Assembly (NCBI GenBank): GCA_000242815.2 | Contig: AHHB01000020.1 | Coordinates: 1 to 40,867, forward strand | DNA: 40,867 nucleotides | Direction: 5' to 3' | From: Janthinobacterium lividum PAMC 25724 | GTDB lineage: Bacteria > Pseudomonadota > Gammaproteobacteria > Burkholderiales > Burkholderiaceae_D | In this document: piece by piece, positions 18,352 through 28,347 of the stretch | Numbering within the stretch: position 1 is the stretch's first letter | Layout: the number at the start of each line of letters is the position of its first letter | Position numbers and translations under genes: made by a program | The notes under the pieces: generated by a model | Seen by the model: only the letters and a program-made list of their open reading frames with translations | Told to the model about the DNA's origin: nothing | The model's database searches: none

Positions 18352-19311
18352 ATGACATTTCTCTCCATACTTTGTGCATTGCTGATCGAGCAGCTCAAAC
18401 CTTTGCGCGCGGACAATCCGATCTACGCCGAAATCAAGAGCCTGGCAATGCGCATGGAGACCTGGTTCAATGCCGGCCATGCCAGCCATGGCCGCATGGG
18501 CTGGTTCCTCATGATCGGCGCGCTGATGCTGCCGACGGCTGGCGTGTATTGGCTCTTGCAGCATTATCAGTTGTCCCTGCTGGCCTTTGCCTGGAACGTG
18601 CTCATCGTCTACCTGACGCTGGGTTTCCGTCATTACAGCCACTACTTCACCTCCATCCAACTGGCCCTGAGCGCCGGTGACGAAGCGACTGCGCGCACCT
18701 TGCTGGCAGACTGGACCAAGCTCGACACGGTGGGCATGGAAGCGAGTGAGATCGCCCGCATCGCCGTGGAAAAAGCCCTGATCACGACGCATCGCAATGT
18801 GTTTGGCGTATTCTTCTGGTTCCTCATGCCGCTCGGCCCTGCTTGCGCGGTCATGTACCGCGTGGCCGAATACCTGGCGCGTGCCTGGAATGAACCTGAG
18901 CACATGCGCAATGAAGCATTCGGCCAGTTCGCCGCGCGCGCCTTTTACTGGATCGACTGGATCCCCGTGCGTCTGACGGCCGTGGCGTTTGCCGTGGTCG
19001 GCAATTTCGAGGATGCCATCTATGCCTGGCGCAATTTCGCCCAGCGCTGGCAGGACGAAGCTATCGGCATCATCCTGACGGCCGGCGGCGGTGCCATGGG
19101 TGTACGCCTGGGCACGCCAGCGGAAACGGCAGCGCGCGTGCTGGTGACGCCGGACTTGGCCGTCGATGACAGTGACAGCGAAAGCGATATCCTGCCCGGC
19201 GAAGAGCCGGGCGCGCGCGCCTTGCAGAGCACGGTGGGCCTGGTATGGCGCGCCTTGCTGCTGTGGATGCTGCTGCTGCTGTTGATGTCGGGTGCTGTTT
19301 TCCTCGGCTGA
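18352..19311 (+). CDS. CobD/CbiB-family membrane protein
   Basis: A 319-residue protein with several hydrophobic segments (for example ~1-13, ~50-70, ~76-92, ~150-168 and ~305-319) that resembles the CobD/CbiB family of cobinamide-phosphate synthases and AmpE-like relatives. No other cobalamin gene is nearby, so a vitamin B12 role is doubtful; many betaproteobacteria carry this gene in the same place beside the NUDIX gene. The start at 18352 follows AAGGACG. A region rich in Asp and Ser (~270-281) precedes the last membrane segment. Confidence 0.75.
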   Translation: MTFLSILCALLIEQLKPLRADNPIYAEIKSLAMRMETWFNAGHASHGRMGWFLMIGALMLPTAGVYWLLQHYQLSLLAFAWNVLIVYLTLGFRHYSHYFTSIQLALSAGDEATARTLLADWTKLDTVGMEASEIARIAVEKALITTHRNVFGVFFWFLMPLGPACAVMYRVAEYLARAWNEPEHMRNEAFGQFAARAFYWIDWIPVRLTAVAFAVVGNFEDAIYAWRNFAQRWQDEAIGIILTAGGGAMGVRLGTPAETAARVLVTPDLAVDDSDSESDILPGEEPGARALQSTVGLVWRALLLWMLLLLLMSGAVFLG

Positions 19312-19547
19312 CAAGGGCGCTAAACGCGTGCATACGCGCTATCCATGCGCCTTGCGCGTGTAACGGGGTTACAATAGGGGCTGGCGCACGACGCCTGCCG
19401 GCCCCTGTTGGCAAGGGCAGGGTAGATCGAGGTAGAACCCAAGTCTTCTATAAGATATAATACTGGCTTACCGCAGCAAATGTAGTTGAATTACCAGCCC
19501 GGCATACCCACCGGGGCCATTCACGCAATCCAGTCCCGACAAGCCAC

Positions 19548-19883
19548 ATGGCCGAGTTATCTCAAAAAACAGGGGAACTCTCAGACGAGTTCTTCATCCT
19601 TGGTCTCACCAGCAATGGCAAGCAATTCCGACCCAGCGATTGGGCCGAGCGCCTTTGTGGAGTGATGTCCTGTTTTAATCCCGAAGGTGGCGGGCGCAAT
19701 GCGCACCTCCAGTATTCGCCCTACGTGCGCCCGACTGTCGTCAATGGCGTCAAGTCGGTGGTGGTCAACACCAAGCTGCGCGAGATCGAGCCGATGGCGT
19801 TTCACTTCGTGCGCGAGTTCGCCAAGGATAACGACCTGCAGATCGTCGAAGCCTGCTTCCTGCCGCCCCCCGAAGAAAAGTAA
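19548..19883 (+). CDS. DUF3579 protein
   Basis: A 111-residue protein of the betaproteobacterial DUF3579 family, recognised by FFILGLTSNGKQFRPSDWAERLCG, the Cys-containing VMSCFNPEG segment, YSPYVRPTVVNGVKSVVVN and LREIEPMAFHFVREFAKDN. No enzymatic motif is evident and the function is unknown; there is no signal peptide. The Shine-Dalgarno is weak. A TATAAT hexamer at 19456-19461 is a plausible -10 about 85 bp upstream. Confidence 0.82.
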   Translation: MAELSQKTGELSDEFFILGLTSNGKQFRPSDWAERLCGVMSCFNPEGGGRNAHLQYSPYVRPTVVNGVKSVVVNTKLREIEPMAFHFVREFAKDNDLQIVEACFLPPPEEK

Positions 19884-19929
19884 GACCCGTTTATTTGATC
19901 TCGCGTGTGGCCTGCCATGGCGACGTCTG

Positions 19930-20186
19930 CATCCTGCATCCTGCAAAGTGCCCATCGCCAGCGTGACATCAGCATGCCACTAGCGGCGCTGCTGCTGCGC
20001 CAGCATGATCTGGGCCACCTGAGCGTGGCTATCCCTCAAATGACGAGCGCGTGCCCGTCGGCATCCTCACCGACCGCGATACGGTCATTTCAGCGTCATT
20101 TAATCATCATTGCCGTGATGGCCCTGGCCCTTGATCCCGCCAGCGTGCTGCTGTCTGTGCGTGGCGCTCGCCGACTCTTGCTGTAG
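19930..20186 (+). pseudogene. decayed CBS-domain gene remnant
   Basis: One frame reads like the start of a CBS domain (AALLLRQHDLGHLSVAIP) and later VMALALDPASVLLSV. The piece that should join them, NDERVPVGILTDRDTVISAS, is in a different frame. Two compensating frameshifts, near 20035 and 20095, are needed to rebuild one small CBS protein of the common GILTDRD type. No plausible start and no second CBS domain remain. The parts are recognisable only by frame-jumping, so this is called a remnant. Confidence 0.6.
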
Positions 20187-20354
20187 GTGGACGACCGCAC
20201 CGCGCCCGCTGCCGAATGAATAATATTGGATTTTGCTGCGATGCGCAAAACTGCATTGCGCCGCCCTCTATATATTTTTTCCGGGCCCGCCATATAATCG
20301 CCGCCGACGAGCTCCCCATTGCCGTGCTAATAACAGGCGTGTTGCGGGTATATA

Positions 20355-20420
20355 TATTGCACTGCAATAAGTGCTGCTATCTGGTATTGGGAAATGCGCG
20401 CCGCTGGTATTAATTGGTAC
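20355..20420. promoter_or_regulatory. orphan cluster of palindrome and GGTATT motifs beyond the gntR 3' end
   Basis: TATTGCA-C-TGCAATA (20355-20369) is a perfect palindrome. It is followed by CTGGTATTGG (20381-20390) and CTGGTATTAATTGGTAC (20404-20420), the last overlapping the gntR stop. CTGGTATTGG also occurs exactly at 21382-21391, in front of the TonB receptor. No intact gene starts here; 20187-20409 is otherwise AT-rich and appears empty. Confidence 0.45.
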
Positions 20421-21150
20421 TTAATTCGGCCACGAAGTCATACATATCGCCGCGGAAGTAGGAGCGGCAAAATTCCACGGCGCGGCCATCGCGCAAAAAA
20501 CCCAGCCTTTCCACGGACAAGCCCGCGTCGCCTTCTTGCGCCTGCAGCAGGCTGGCTTGCTCTCCCGTCAGTAACAGCGCGCTGAGGCGCTGCAAGGCGC
20601 GCACCGGCCGGTTGCCCGCCTGTTCCAGCGCGTCATACATGGAGATGTCGACGGCGTCGAGTGACGGCAGGCAACTGGCGACGATGGTGGCGTATTCCAG
20701 GCACATCGGCACCTCGTCGGCATAGCGGATGCGGTGGAAGCGGTACACGGGCGCGCCCGGCGACAGCCGCAGGCGCAAGGCCTCTTCAGGCGTGACCGTG
20801 CCTTCTGCGCGCTTGAGCCAGACACTGCGCGGCGTGCGTCCGCGCGCGCGCATATCCTCGGAAAACGAGGTCAGCTTGGCGAAATTTTTCTCGATGCGCG
20901 TATTGATGAAATTGCCCGAGCCGGGGCGGCGCACCAGCAAGCCCTCGCTGACCAAGCCATCGATGGCCTTGCGCACGGTGATGCGCGAGACGGCCAGGTC
21001 GCTGGCCAGCTGGCGTTCTGCCGGCAGGGCTTCTTCTGGGCCGAGGATGCGCTTGTCGATCGCTTCACGCAAAGCGCGCTGCAGTTGCTGGTACAGGGGC
21101 AGGCTACTCGTCTGCCCCAGGCCTTGCATGATGTGAGCCAGGGTTGTCAT
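20410..21150 (-). CDS. GntR/HutC-family regulator of the GlcNAc locus
   Basis: A 246-residue repressor-type regulator. The N-terminal GntR winged helix (ALPAERQLASDLAVSRITVR, then KAIDGLVSEGLLVRR, ~38-75) is joined to a UTRA effector domain (FHRIRYADEVPMCLEYATI, VERLGFLRDGRAVEFCRSYF). The effector in related NagR/NagQ proteins is GlcNAc-6-P or GlcN-6-P. The start at 21150 (MTTLAHIMQGLGQ) is chosen over 21222 because the added N-terminus is not family-like. It is divergent from the TonB receptor, with GGTATT repeats between. A second paralogue lies at 35973. Confidence 0.88.
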   Translation of the reverse strand: MTTLAHIMQGLGQTSSLPLYQQLQRALREAIDKRILGPEEALPAERQLASDLAVSRITVRKAIDGLVSEGLLVRRPGSGNFINTRIEKNFAKLTSFSEDMRARGRTPRSVWLKRAEGTVTPEEALRLRLSPGAPVYRFHRIRYADEVPMCLEYATIVASCLPSLDAVDISMYDALEQAGNRPVRALQRLSALLLTGEQASLLQAQEGDAGLSVERLGFLRDGRAVEFCRSYFRGDMYDFVAELSTN

Positions 21151-21214
21151 ACGCTGAGGGTCTCCGTTACGGCGCGTTGCAGACGCGCTCTGTATCTGTT
21201 TTGTGTCGCTGGAT

Positions 21215-21230
21215 AATACCAAAAAAGACC
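21215..21230 (-). promoter_or_regulatory. candidate GntR operator near the regulator promoter
   Basis: On the minus strand this reads GGTCTTTTTTGGTATT, two GGTxTT half-sites 10 bp apart, about 65 bp upstream of the gntR start. The 388-bp divergent region 21151-21538 also has a single TGGTATT at 21280, two CGTTATAAAA stretches (near 21230 and 21348) and the tandem site at 21371. Autoregulation is inferred. Confidence 0.4.
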
Positions 21231-21370
21231 GTTATAAAACCAATTTGAATTGTCCTTCCGGCAATTTGAGCGCGCCTCACTGGTATTTATTCGCGCTTGC
21301 AAGGGCTACACAGCGATTGAGCTGAAGTGGTGTGTGTGATTCAAACAACGTTATAAAAAATAAGTTGTAA

Positions 21371-21391
21371 CTGGTAGTGTTCTGGTATTGG
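21371..21391 (+). promoter_or_regulatory. tandem GGTA repeat upstream of the TonB receptor
   Basis: CTGGTA occurs at 21371 and again at 21382, exactly 11 bp apart, the second extended to CTGGTATTGG. The TGGTAT half-site resembles the one I recall for the Bacillus subtilis NagR (YvoA) operator. AT-rich -10 candidates (such as TATATT at 21399) follow. Control by one of the two UTRA regulators is inferred. Confidence 0.5.
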
Positions 21392-21538
21392 ATAGTAGTA
21401 TATTGGCGTTGAATTGGTTTTGTAAGTGGTTGTACAGAAGGGTCTGCAGCGTACCGGCGAAAGTGGGCGGGCTGGAAAGAAGACCTACGTTAAAAATGAA
21501 AAGGATCCAATCCTGGAGCCTAAATCAAGGGGGAGTAC

Positions 21539-24201
21539 ATGAAACGCAATTTGACACCTGCAGCTGCCGTCGTGAAATCCGGATCGCGTAGCCGTACGCC
21601 GATCGCTACGGCTGTTGCCGTGATGGTCGCCGGCCTGGCCTTTTCGGCGCAGGCGCAGGAAGCACCGGCCGACGACGTGTCCACCGTAGTGACGGTGACC
21701 GGCGTGCGTGCCTCACTGGAAAAATCGCTGAAGCAAAAACGCAATGCGGATTCCGTGGTGGAAGTGGTTACCGCCGAAGATATCGGCAAGATGCCTGACC
21801 GTAACGTGGCTGACGCTATCCAGCGCCTGCCAGGTGTGAATACCCAATCGTCGGCCGGTGGTGAAGGTGGCTTCGGTGAAAACGACCGCGTCAGCCTGCG
21901 CGGCACCAGCCCCAGCTTCCAGCAAACCCTGTTCAATGGCCATGCCATCAGCACGGGCGACTGGTTCGTCTTGAACCAATTCGGCGGCAACGTGGGCCGT
22001 AGCAGCAGCTTCTCTTTGCTGCCATCGGAACTGGTGAGCTCCGTCGTCGTGCACAAGAGCGCCACCGCCGACCTGCCTGAAGGCGGTGTCTCGGGCGTGA
22101 TCGATGTGATCACCCGCCGTCCGCTGGAATTCAAGAACCAGGTCACGGCCGAAGGTTCGATCCAGGCTTTCCATAATGACTTGGCCGGCAAGACCGACCC
22201 GCAGTTTTCCGGCTTGGTGAACTGGAAGAATGACACGAACACCCTGGGCATCATGGTACAGGGATTTTCGCAAAAATCGACCGTGCGTCGCGATGGACAG
22301 GAAATCCTCGGCTACACGCCGATCTCCGCTACCAGCAAGGCGGCCCTGGCTCGTCCTGAACTGGCCGGGGTGAAAGTGCCGACCTTTATCGGCGCCAGCC
22401 TGTTCGAGCAAAAGAAAACCCGTGAAGGCGGCGCATTCGACATCGAATTCAAGCCGAACAAGGACTTGACCTTGGATGTGAACGGCTTCTATTCGCAATT
22501 GAAGGCACCGCATCAAAATACCAACTGGCTGGCGCACCGGCGAACTCGATCAACAGCGCCAACCAGGTACCGACCAATTACACGGTCAAGAGCGGTACCC
22601 TGACGGCTGCCACGTTTGGCACCAATTCGGGCGAGGTCGACAATATCTACCGTCCTGACGCCGGTGGCGAATCGTACTACCTCGATTTCAACTTCAAGTA
22701 TCGCGCCACCAAGGACCTGACCCTGAGTGGCAAGCTGGGCAAGACTCATGGCGTTGGCTATGACCGCAACGATGTCTACTATCAGAACAATGTCGATGGT
22801 GGCATGACTTATCAGTTGAACGGCATGAGCCCGGCCAGCGTGTCCTACCCGGGTGGCACCACCACCAAGCCAGGCTCGACGGCATGGGCGGGCGGTGGTG
22901 AATCGCGTTCCGTTGACCAGGAAAAATATGCCCAGATCGACGCCGAGCTGCGTCTGTCGTCGGGTATCTGGGATTCGATCAAGTTCGGTGGACGTATGAC
23001 CGACCACACGCGCTCTGCCGAGCATCCGTTTGAAACTCGTCCGGGCGCACTGGGCTTCTCCAATCCAGGCCCGGTCTGGAATGGCACGATGTACCCGAGC
23101 GACTTCGCCAGCAACCTGGGCGGCAACCTGTCGAGCAACTACTTCAAGTACGATGGCGCAGCACTGGGCGCCTGGGGCGCGGCCAACGGCAACCGCCTGT
23201 TCGACTACGTGCGTCGCCACAACTGGACCGACGAATTCAAGCTGCAGGAAAAAACCTCGGCCGCCTACGCCATGGCCAATCTGACGGGCGACAACTGGAG
23301 CGGTAACTTCGGCCTGCGCGCAGTGCACACCAAGCAGTCGACGCTGGTCAACCAGGCTGGCGGCCCGATCACCGGTTCCGACTGGGGTCCGTACTCGCAG
23401 TACCTGTACGAGCGCAGCTACAATGACTTCTTGCCTAGCGCTAACATCAAGTTCGATGTGCGCAACGACGTGGTCGTTCGTGCTGCAGTAGCGCGCACCA
23501 TCGCCCGTCCTGACTACAGCGCGCTGGGCGGCTCGGTATCGCTGAACGACGATGCATTGAGCGGTGCAGGCGGCAACGTGAAGCTGAACCCGGTCAAGTC
23601 GGATAATGCTGAAGTTAGCGCCGAATGGTATTTCGCGCCGAAGTCGGCCGTTTCGGTGGGCCTGTTCTATATGGACTTGAAATCGGTCGTGTCGAACGGT
23701 ACCACCAGCGCCACTTACTTCAACAGCAAGCGCAATGCCAATGCCGTGTACCTGATCACGTCGCCCTTCAACACCAGCGGCAAGAACAAGGGCGTGGAAT
23801 TGAGCTATCAGCAACCGCTGTTCGGCGATTTCGGTATTTTGGCCAACTACACCTATGCTGATGGCAAGCTGGACAACGGTGACGAACTGGTCAACGCATC
23901 GCGCAGTACGTATAACCTGACGGCCTTCTACGAGGCCAATGCTCTCAGCGCACGCCTGGCCTACAACTACCGTTCGTCCTACAAGGCGGGCGTGGACCGT
24001 GGCGCCAGCCAGCACGTCGAAGGTGCGGGCGGCCTGGCCGGTTCGCTCAACTACAAGATCAACGAACACTTCACGGTCACGTTCGATGCGCTTAACCTGA
24101 CGAACACGACCATTAAGATGTACGCTGAAAACCGCGATCAGCCACGCGCGTTCTACAGCAATGGCCGTACCTTCTACCTGGGCCTGCGCGGCAAGCTGTA
24201 A
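21539..24201 (+). pseudogene. TonB-dependent receptor (GlcNAc/chitooligosaccharide type), frameshifted
   Basis: Two consecutive frames form one receptor of about 887 residues. The first (21539-22603) has a signal peptide (ending AFSAQAQE), VTVTGVRASLEKSLKQK and a full plug (ADAIQRLPGVNTQSS); the second carries the barrel to FYLGLRGKL. At ~22531 the frame jumps: after NTNWLA the receptor continues in another frame as APANSINSANQVPTNY, with no stop codon up to 24201. The span of 2663 nt is one base short of a whole number of codons, so a single-base loss explains everything. It is either a real mutation or an assembly error. Family (Xanthomonas/Caulobacter subtype) and neighbours indicate chitooligosaccharide uptake. 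Confidence 0.85.
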
Positions 24202-24257
24202 GCAATACGATCTGGCCTGGCGCACATGCACCGGGCCAAGTCTTCCTCGGTCTTTTC

Positions 24258-24292
24258 AAGGCAAGTTCCTGTTTCAGGGGCTTGCCTTTTTT
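24258..24292 (+). terminator. Rho-independent terminator after the TonB receptor
   Basis: AAGGCAAG (24258-24265) pairs with CTTGCCTT (24281-24288), and the T-run continues to 24292. It separates the receptor transcript from the NagX-like gene. The remaining sequence up to 24447 shows no gene. Confidence 0.85.
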
Positions 24293-24447
24293 GCTCAGTG
24301 AGTGAAGTTTTTCCTCCTTTTCTATCCTGCGTCAGTTTCCGTATGGCAGGCTACGCTATCGGTGCTTGCCAGCCCTTTTCACTGGCCTTCAGCGGTATCG
24401 CTCCTGGTCCAGCCGCTGGTGGATAGATATTTTTTCATGGCATTATT

Positions 24448-25569
24448 ATGACCATTGCATCTCAGCGCTACCTCGCCCTCGACGTCCTGCGTGGCCTGAC
24501 CGTGGCCCTGATGATTGTCGTCAATACGCCCGGCGATTGGGGCAGCGTGTATGCGCCGTTCCTGCATGCCGAATGGCATGGTTTTACCCTGACGGATCTG
24601 GTCTTCCCCAGTTTTTTGTTTGTCGTCGGCAATGCGCTGGCCTTTGTGCTGGGGAAATATGAAAATTTGGCCCATGGCGCCGTGTTGGCCAAGCTGTGCA
24701 AGCGCAGCGCGCTGATCTTTTTACTGGGCTTCTTGCTGTACTGGTTCCCCTTCTTCAAGATTGACGATGCGGGCCAGTTCGCCTGGTCGTCCCTGTCGCA
24801 GACGCGTATCCCCGGCGTACTACAGCGCATCGCCGTGTGCTACCTGGCCGCCGCCCTGATTTTGCATTACTGGAAGACACGCGGCGCGCTGCTCTTCAGC
24901 GCCGCTGCCTTGCTCGGCTACTGGGCCATTTTGGCGACCTGGGGCGATTACAGCTTGCACGGCAATGCGCCGGCCAAGCTCGATTTGATCCTGCTGGGGG
25001 ATAGCCACTTGTACCACGGCGAAGGCATCGCCTTCGACCCGGAAGGTATACTCGGCACCTTGCCGGCGATCGTCAATGTGATTGCCGGTTACCTGGTGGG
25101 CAGTTTTTTACGCCAGACGGCGCCGGCGCAGCTGCGCTTCAGCTTGCTTCAACTGGCGGTGGCTGGCGTCATCTGCGTGGTGGTGGCACTGTGCTGGAAT
25201 GAAGTGTTGCCGATCAACAAAAAATTGTGGACCAGCTCTTATGTGATGCTGGGCATAGGCCTCGATTTGCTGCTGCTCGCTTCGCTGATGTTGATCATCG
25301 ACGTGCGTCAAATGACGGGCTGGACCTATTTCTTTGAAGTCTACGGCAAGAACACCCTGCTCATTTACCTGGTCTCGGAAGTGCTGGTGATCATCGCGTT
25401 TACCGTGCGTGTCGGTGGCGTCAATCTGTACCAGTGGCTGTACCAGCAGTGGTTCACGGGCTGGGCTCCGGCGCGCGTGGGTTCGCTGCTGTTTGCCGTC
25501 AGCTTCATGCTGCTGTGCTGGCTGATCGCCTACGCGATGGACAAGCGCAAGATCTACATCAAGGTCTGA
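24448..25569 (+). CDS. nagX: NagX-like membrane protein (HGSNAT/DUF5009 family)
   Basis: A 373-residue inner-membrane protein with about ten hydrophobic segments. It begins RYLALDVLRGLTVALMIVVN, then LTDLVFPSFLFVVGNALAF, features of the heparan-alpha-glucosaminide N-acetyltransferase-like family that includes NagX of bacterial GlcNAc regulons. A conserved His (HAEWHGFTLTD, ~31-41) may be the acetyl-transfer residue, by analogy with the human enzyme. Its exact job is not settled: acetylation of glucosamine residues or transport have both been suggested. It is next to the TonB receptor, separated by a terminator, so it probably has its own promoter. Confidence 0.82.
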   Translation: MTIASQRYLALDVLRGLTVALMIVVNTPGDWGSVYAPFLHAEWHGFTLTDLVFPSFLFVVGNALAFVLGKYENLAHGAVLAKLCKRSALIFLLGFLLYWFPFFKIDDAGQFAWSSLSQTRIPGVLQRIAVCYLAAALILHYWKTRGALLFSAAALLGYWAILATWGDYSLHGNAPAKLDLILLGDSHLYHGEGIAFDPEGILGTLPAIVNVIAGYLVGSFLRQTAPAQLRFSLLQLAVAGVICVVVALCWNEVLPINKKLWTSSYVMLGIGLDLLLLASLMLIIDVRQMTGWTYFFEVYGKNTLLIYLVSEVLVIIAFTVRVGGVNLYQWLYQQWFTGWAPARVGSLLFAVSFMLLCWLIAYAMDKRKIYIKV

Positions 25570-25633
25570 CACTCCACATCAAGCTTCGCCGCTTCGACAG
25601 GGTAGCGATGTTCAGCTATCGCCGGATGGATGA

Positions 25634-25679
25634 AAAAAATCGAAAAAAAAGCAGCCCCGGCCTGAGCCGGGGACTGCCT
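25634..25679 (-). terminator. Rho-independent terminator of the TPR gene
   Basis: On the minus strand GCAGTCCCCGGC, TCAG, GCCGGGGCTGC forms a GC-rich stem with one bulged base, followed by eight T and then more T-rich sequence. It lies 25 bp past the TPR gene stop. Confidence 0.85.
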
Positions 25680-25703
25680 TGCGCTTACGCTAGGGAGCAG
25701 GAA

Positions 25704-27017
25704 TTACTGTGCCGCTGCTGGTGTCGCCGCTGCCGTGGCAGGACGGTTCAGCCACAGGATCCAGTAGCGCGCCAGGTCACCCACGCCGTCGCCGCCCTTG
25801 ACTGTTTCCAGGACTTTGATGGCGTCGTCTGTCTTGCCGGCCATGGCGTAGGAGTAGCCGAGGCGCAGCTTGGCGTCTTCCGGGCGCTTCAGGCCGCCCT
25901 TGGCGATGCCTTTCTGGATCAGGTCGATACCTTTGTCGAACTGGTCCATCGTCACGAAGGCGTAGCCCAGGTTGATCAAGCCCGTGCCATCTTTGCTCTT
26001 CATGGCCGAGGCTTCGCCGCTGGCGATACTTTTCGCATCATCGGCGGCCGCCTTGTTGGCCTGGTCGCGCAGTTTCTTGTGCTTGGCAGCATTCGCACCC
26101 GTGCCCAGCACGCTTTTTGCAAAGCCCGCGTCGAGGACTTTTTTCGCTTCCGTCGGGAAGGCGTTCAGCAGTGCAATTTCAGCCATGTCGCTGTAATCTT
26201 GCGGCGGCATGGTGGCCACGGCCTTGAATTGCAGGCGCAGCACGTCCAGCGCGAAGCGGTCCGAATAGCCAGCCTTGCCCTGCAGCCGGCCCAGCAGGTC
26301 GCTCCAGTAATCGTCCGACGGGAAGTAGCGCACCAGGTTTTCCATGGCGATCAGGTAGGTGGCCGGATCCTTGCTCTTCGAGCCCGTATTGGCCAGTAAT
26401 TGCAATTCTTCGATGGCCGGCGTCTTGCCTGCTTGCTGCTTGGCGCTCAGGTCGGCCATCAGTTCCTGTTTCGCGCGCGCGAAATCATTGCTGAAGTAAT
26501 AGGCGCGGATAATGTAGGGGCGCACGGTGGTCAAGTCACCTGTTTCCGTCTGGTAACGGGTGAACCATTTGATAGCGTTCGGGTAATCCTTGGCGTTGTA
26601 GTGGTAGTTCGCCAGCGCCTGGATGAAGTCGCCCTGGGCTTTCTTCTCCAGCTTGCCCGATTCGATCACCGCTTCGAGTGCCGTCATGGCCATCGTCTTA
26701 TTGTTGGTGGTGGAGGCCAGCGCTACGCGCAGGCGGTTCAGCACGAACAATTCATAGGGCGTCAGGGCGGGAATGGCTGCTGTCTGGTCGATGCGGCTTT
26801 GCACATCGTCGTAGTTTTTTGCATCCATCGAGGCCTTCACGGCGGTCGGATCGAGCAGTTTGAATACTTCAGGGCGCACCGTGTCTGCGGGCACGGCAGC
26901 GGGCGCACCGGCTGCAGCGGCTGGCTTGGTGTCCTGTGCGTGCGACAGGGCTGGCAGGATGTTCATGCCGATGGCAGCGAGGATCAGGCTGAGACGGGCA
27001 AGACGGAATTGGGACAT
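25704..27017 (-). CDS. secreted tetratricopeptide-repeat protein
   Basis: A 437-residue exported protein. A signal peptide (about 1-28, ending ALSHA) and a Pro/Ala-rich linker precede a mostly helical body with TPR-like pairs, for example FIQALANYHYNAKDYPNAIKW, GLINLGYAFVTMDQFDKGIDL and KLRLGYSYAMAGKTDDAIKV. It has no enzymatic motif. It starts with AAGGA upstream and has its own terminator, so it is probably a separate transcript between the two GlcNAc blocks. A role as a periplasmic or outer-membrane scaffold is only a guess. Confidence 0.8.
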   Translation of the reverse strand: MSQFRLARLSLILAAIGMNILPALSHAQDTKPAAAAGAPAAVPADTVRPEVFKLLDPTAVKASMDAKNYDDVQSRIDQTAAIPALTPYELFVLNRLRVALASTTNNKTMAMTALEAVIESGKLEKKAQGDFIQALANYHYNAKDYPNAIKWFTRYQTETGDLTTVRPYIIRAYYFSNDFARAKQELMADLSAKQQAGKTPAIEELQLLANTGSKSKDPATYLIAMENLVRYFPSDDYWSDLLGRLQGKAGYSDRFALDVLRLQFKAVATMPPQDYSDMAEIALLNAFPTEAKKVLDAGFAKSVLGTGANAAKHKKLRDQANKAAADDAKSIASGEASAMKSKDGTGLINLGYAFVTMDQFDKGIDLIQKGIAKGGLKRPEDAKLRLGYSYAMAGKTDDAIKVLETVKGGDGVGDLARYWILWLNRPATAAATPAAAQ

Positions 27018-27175
27018 GGGTTATCCTTCAATCAATAACAAAAATACGCACCGGCACTGTCTGCCGCAGCATCGCGCAGCAGCATCGTAAAGGGGCAGGG
27101 AATCTTAAAAAATATATTTCCGCCATTGCGCCCGCTGAAGTCCAAGGGCGATGGCATCGTAAACAGCGGCTATTG

Positions 27176-28333
<1,158 letters not shown>

Positions 28334-28347
28334 GGAATGGTTCTATC

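Noticed and set aside
19905..20186. 93-codon frame as an intact gene
   Set aside because: The middle part matches a CBS domain only in another frame, so a remnant explains it better than a working protein.
22513..24231. 572-codon open frame on the minus strand
   Set aside because: It is antisense to the second part of the TonB receptor, whose barrel sequence is clearly the coding strand.
27018..27175. terminator of the GlcNAc operon
   Set aside because: An imperfect stem (GCCATCGCCC with GGGCGCAATGGC, minus strand) is followed by T only after a gap; too weak to list as a feature.
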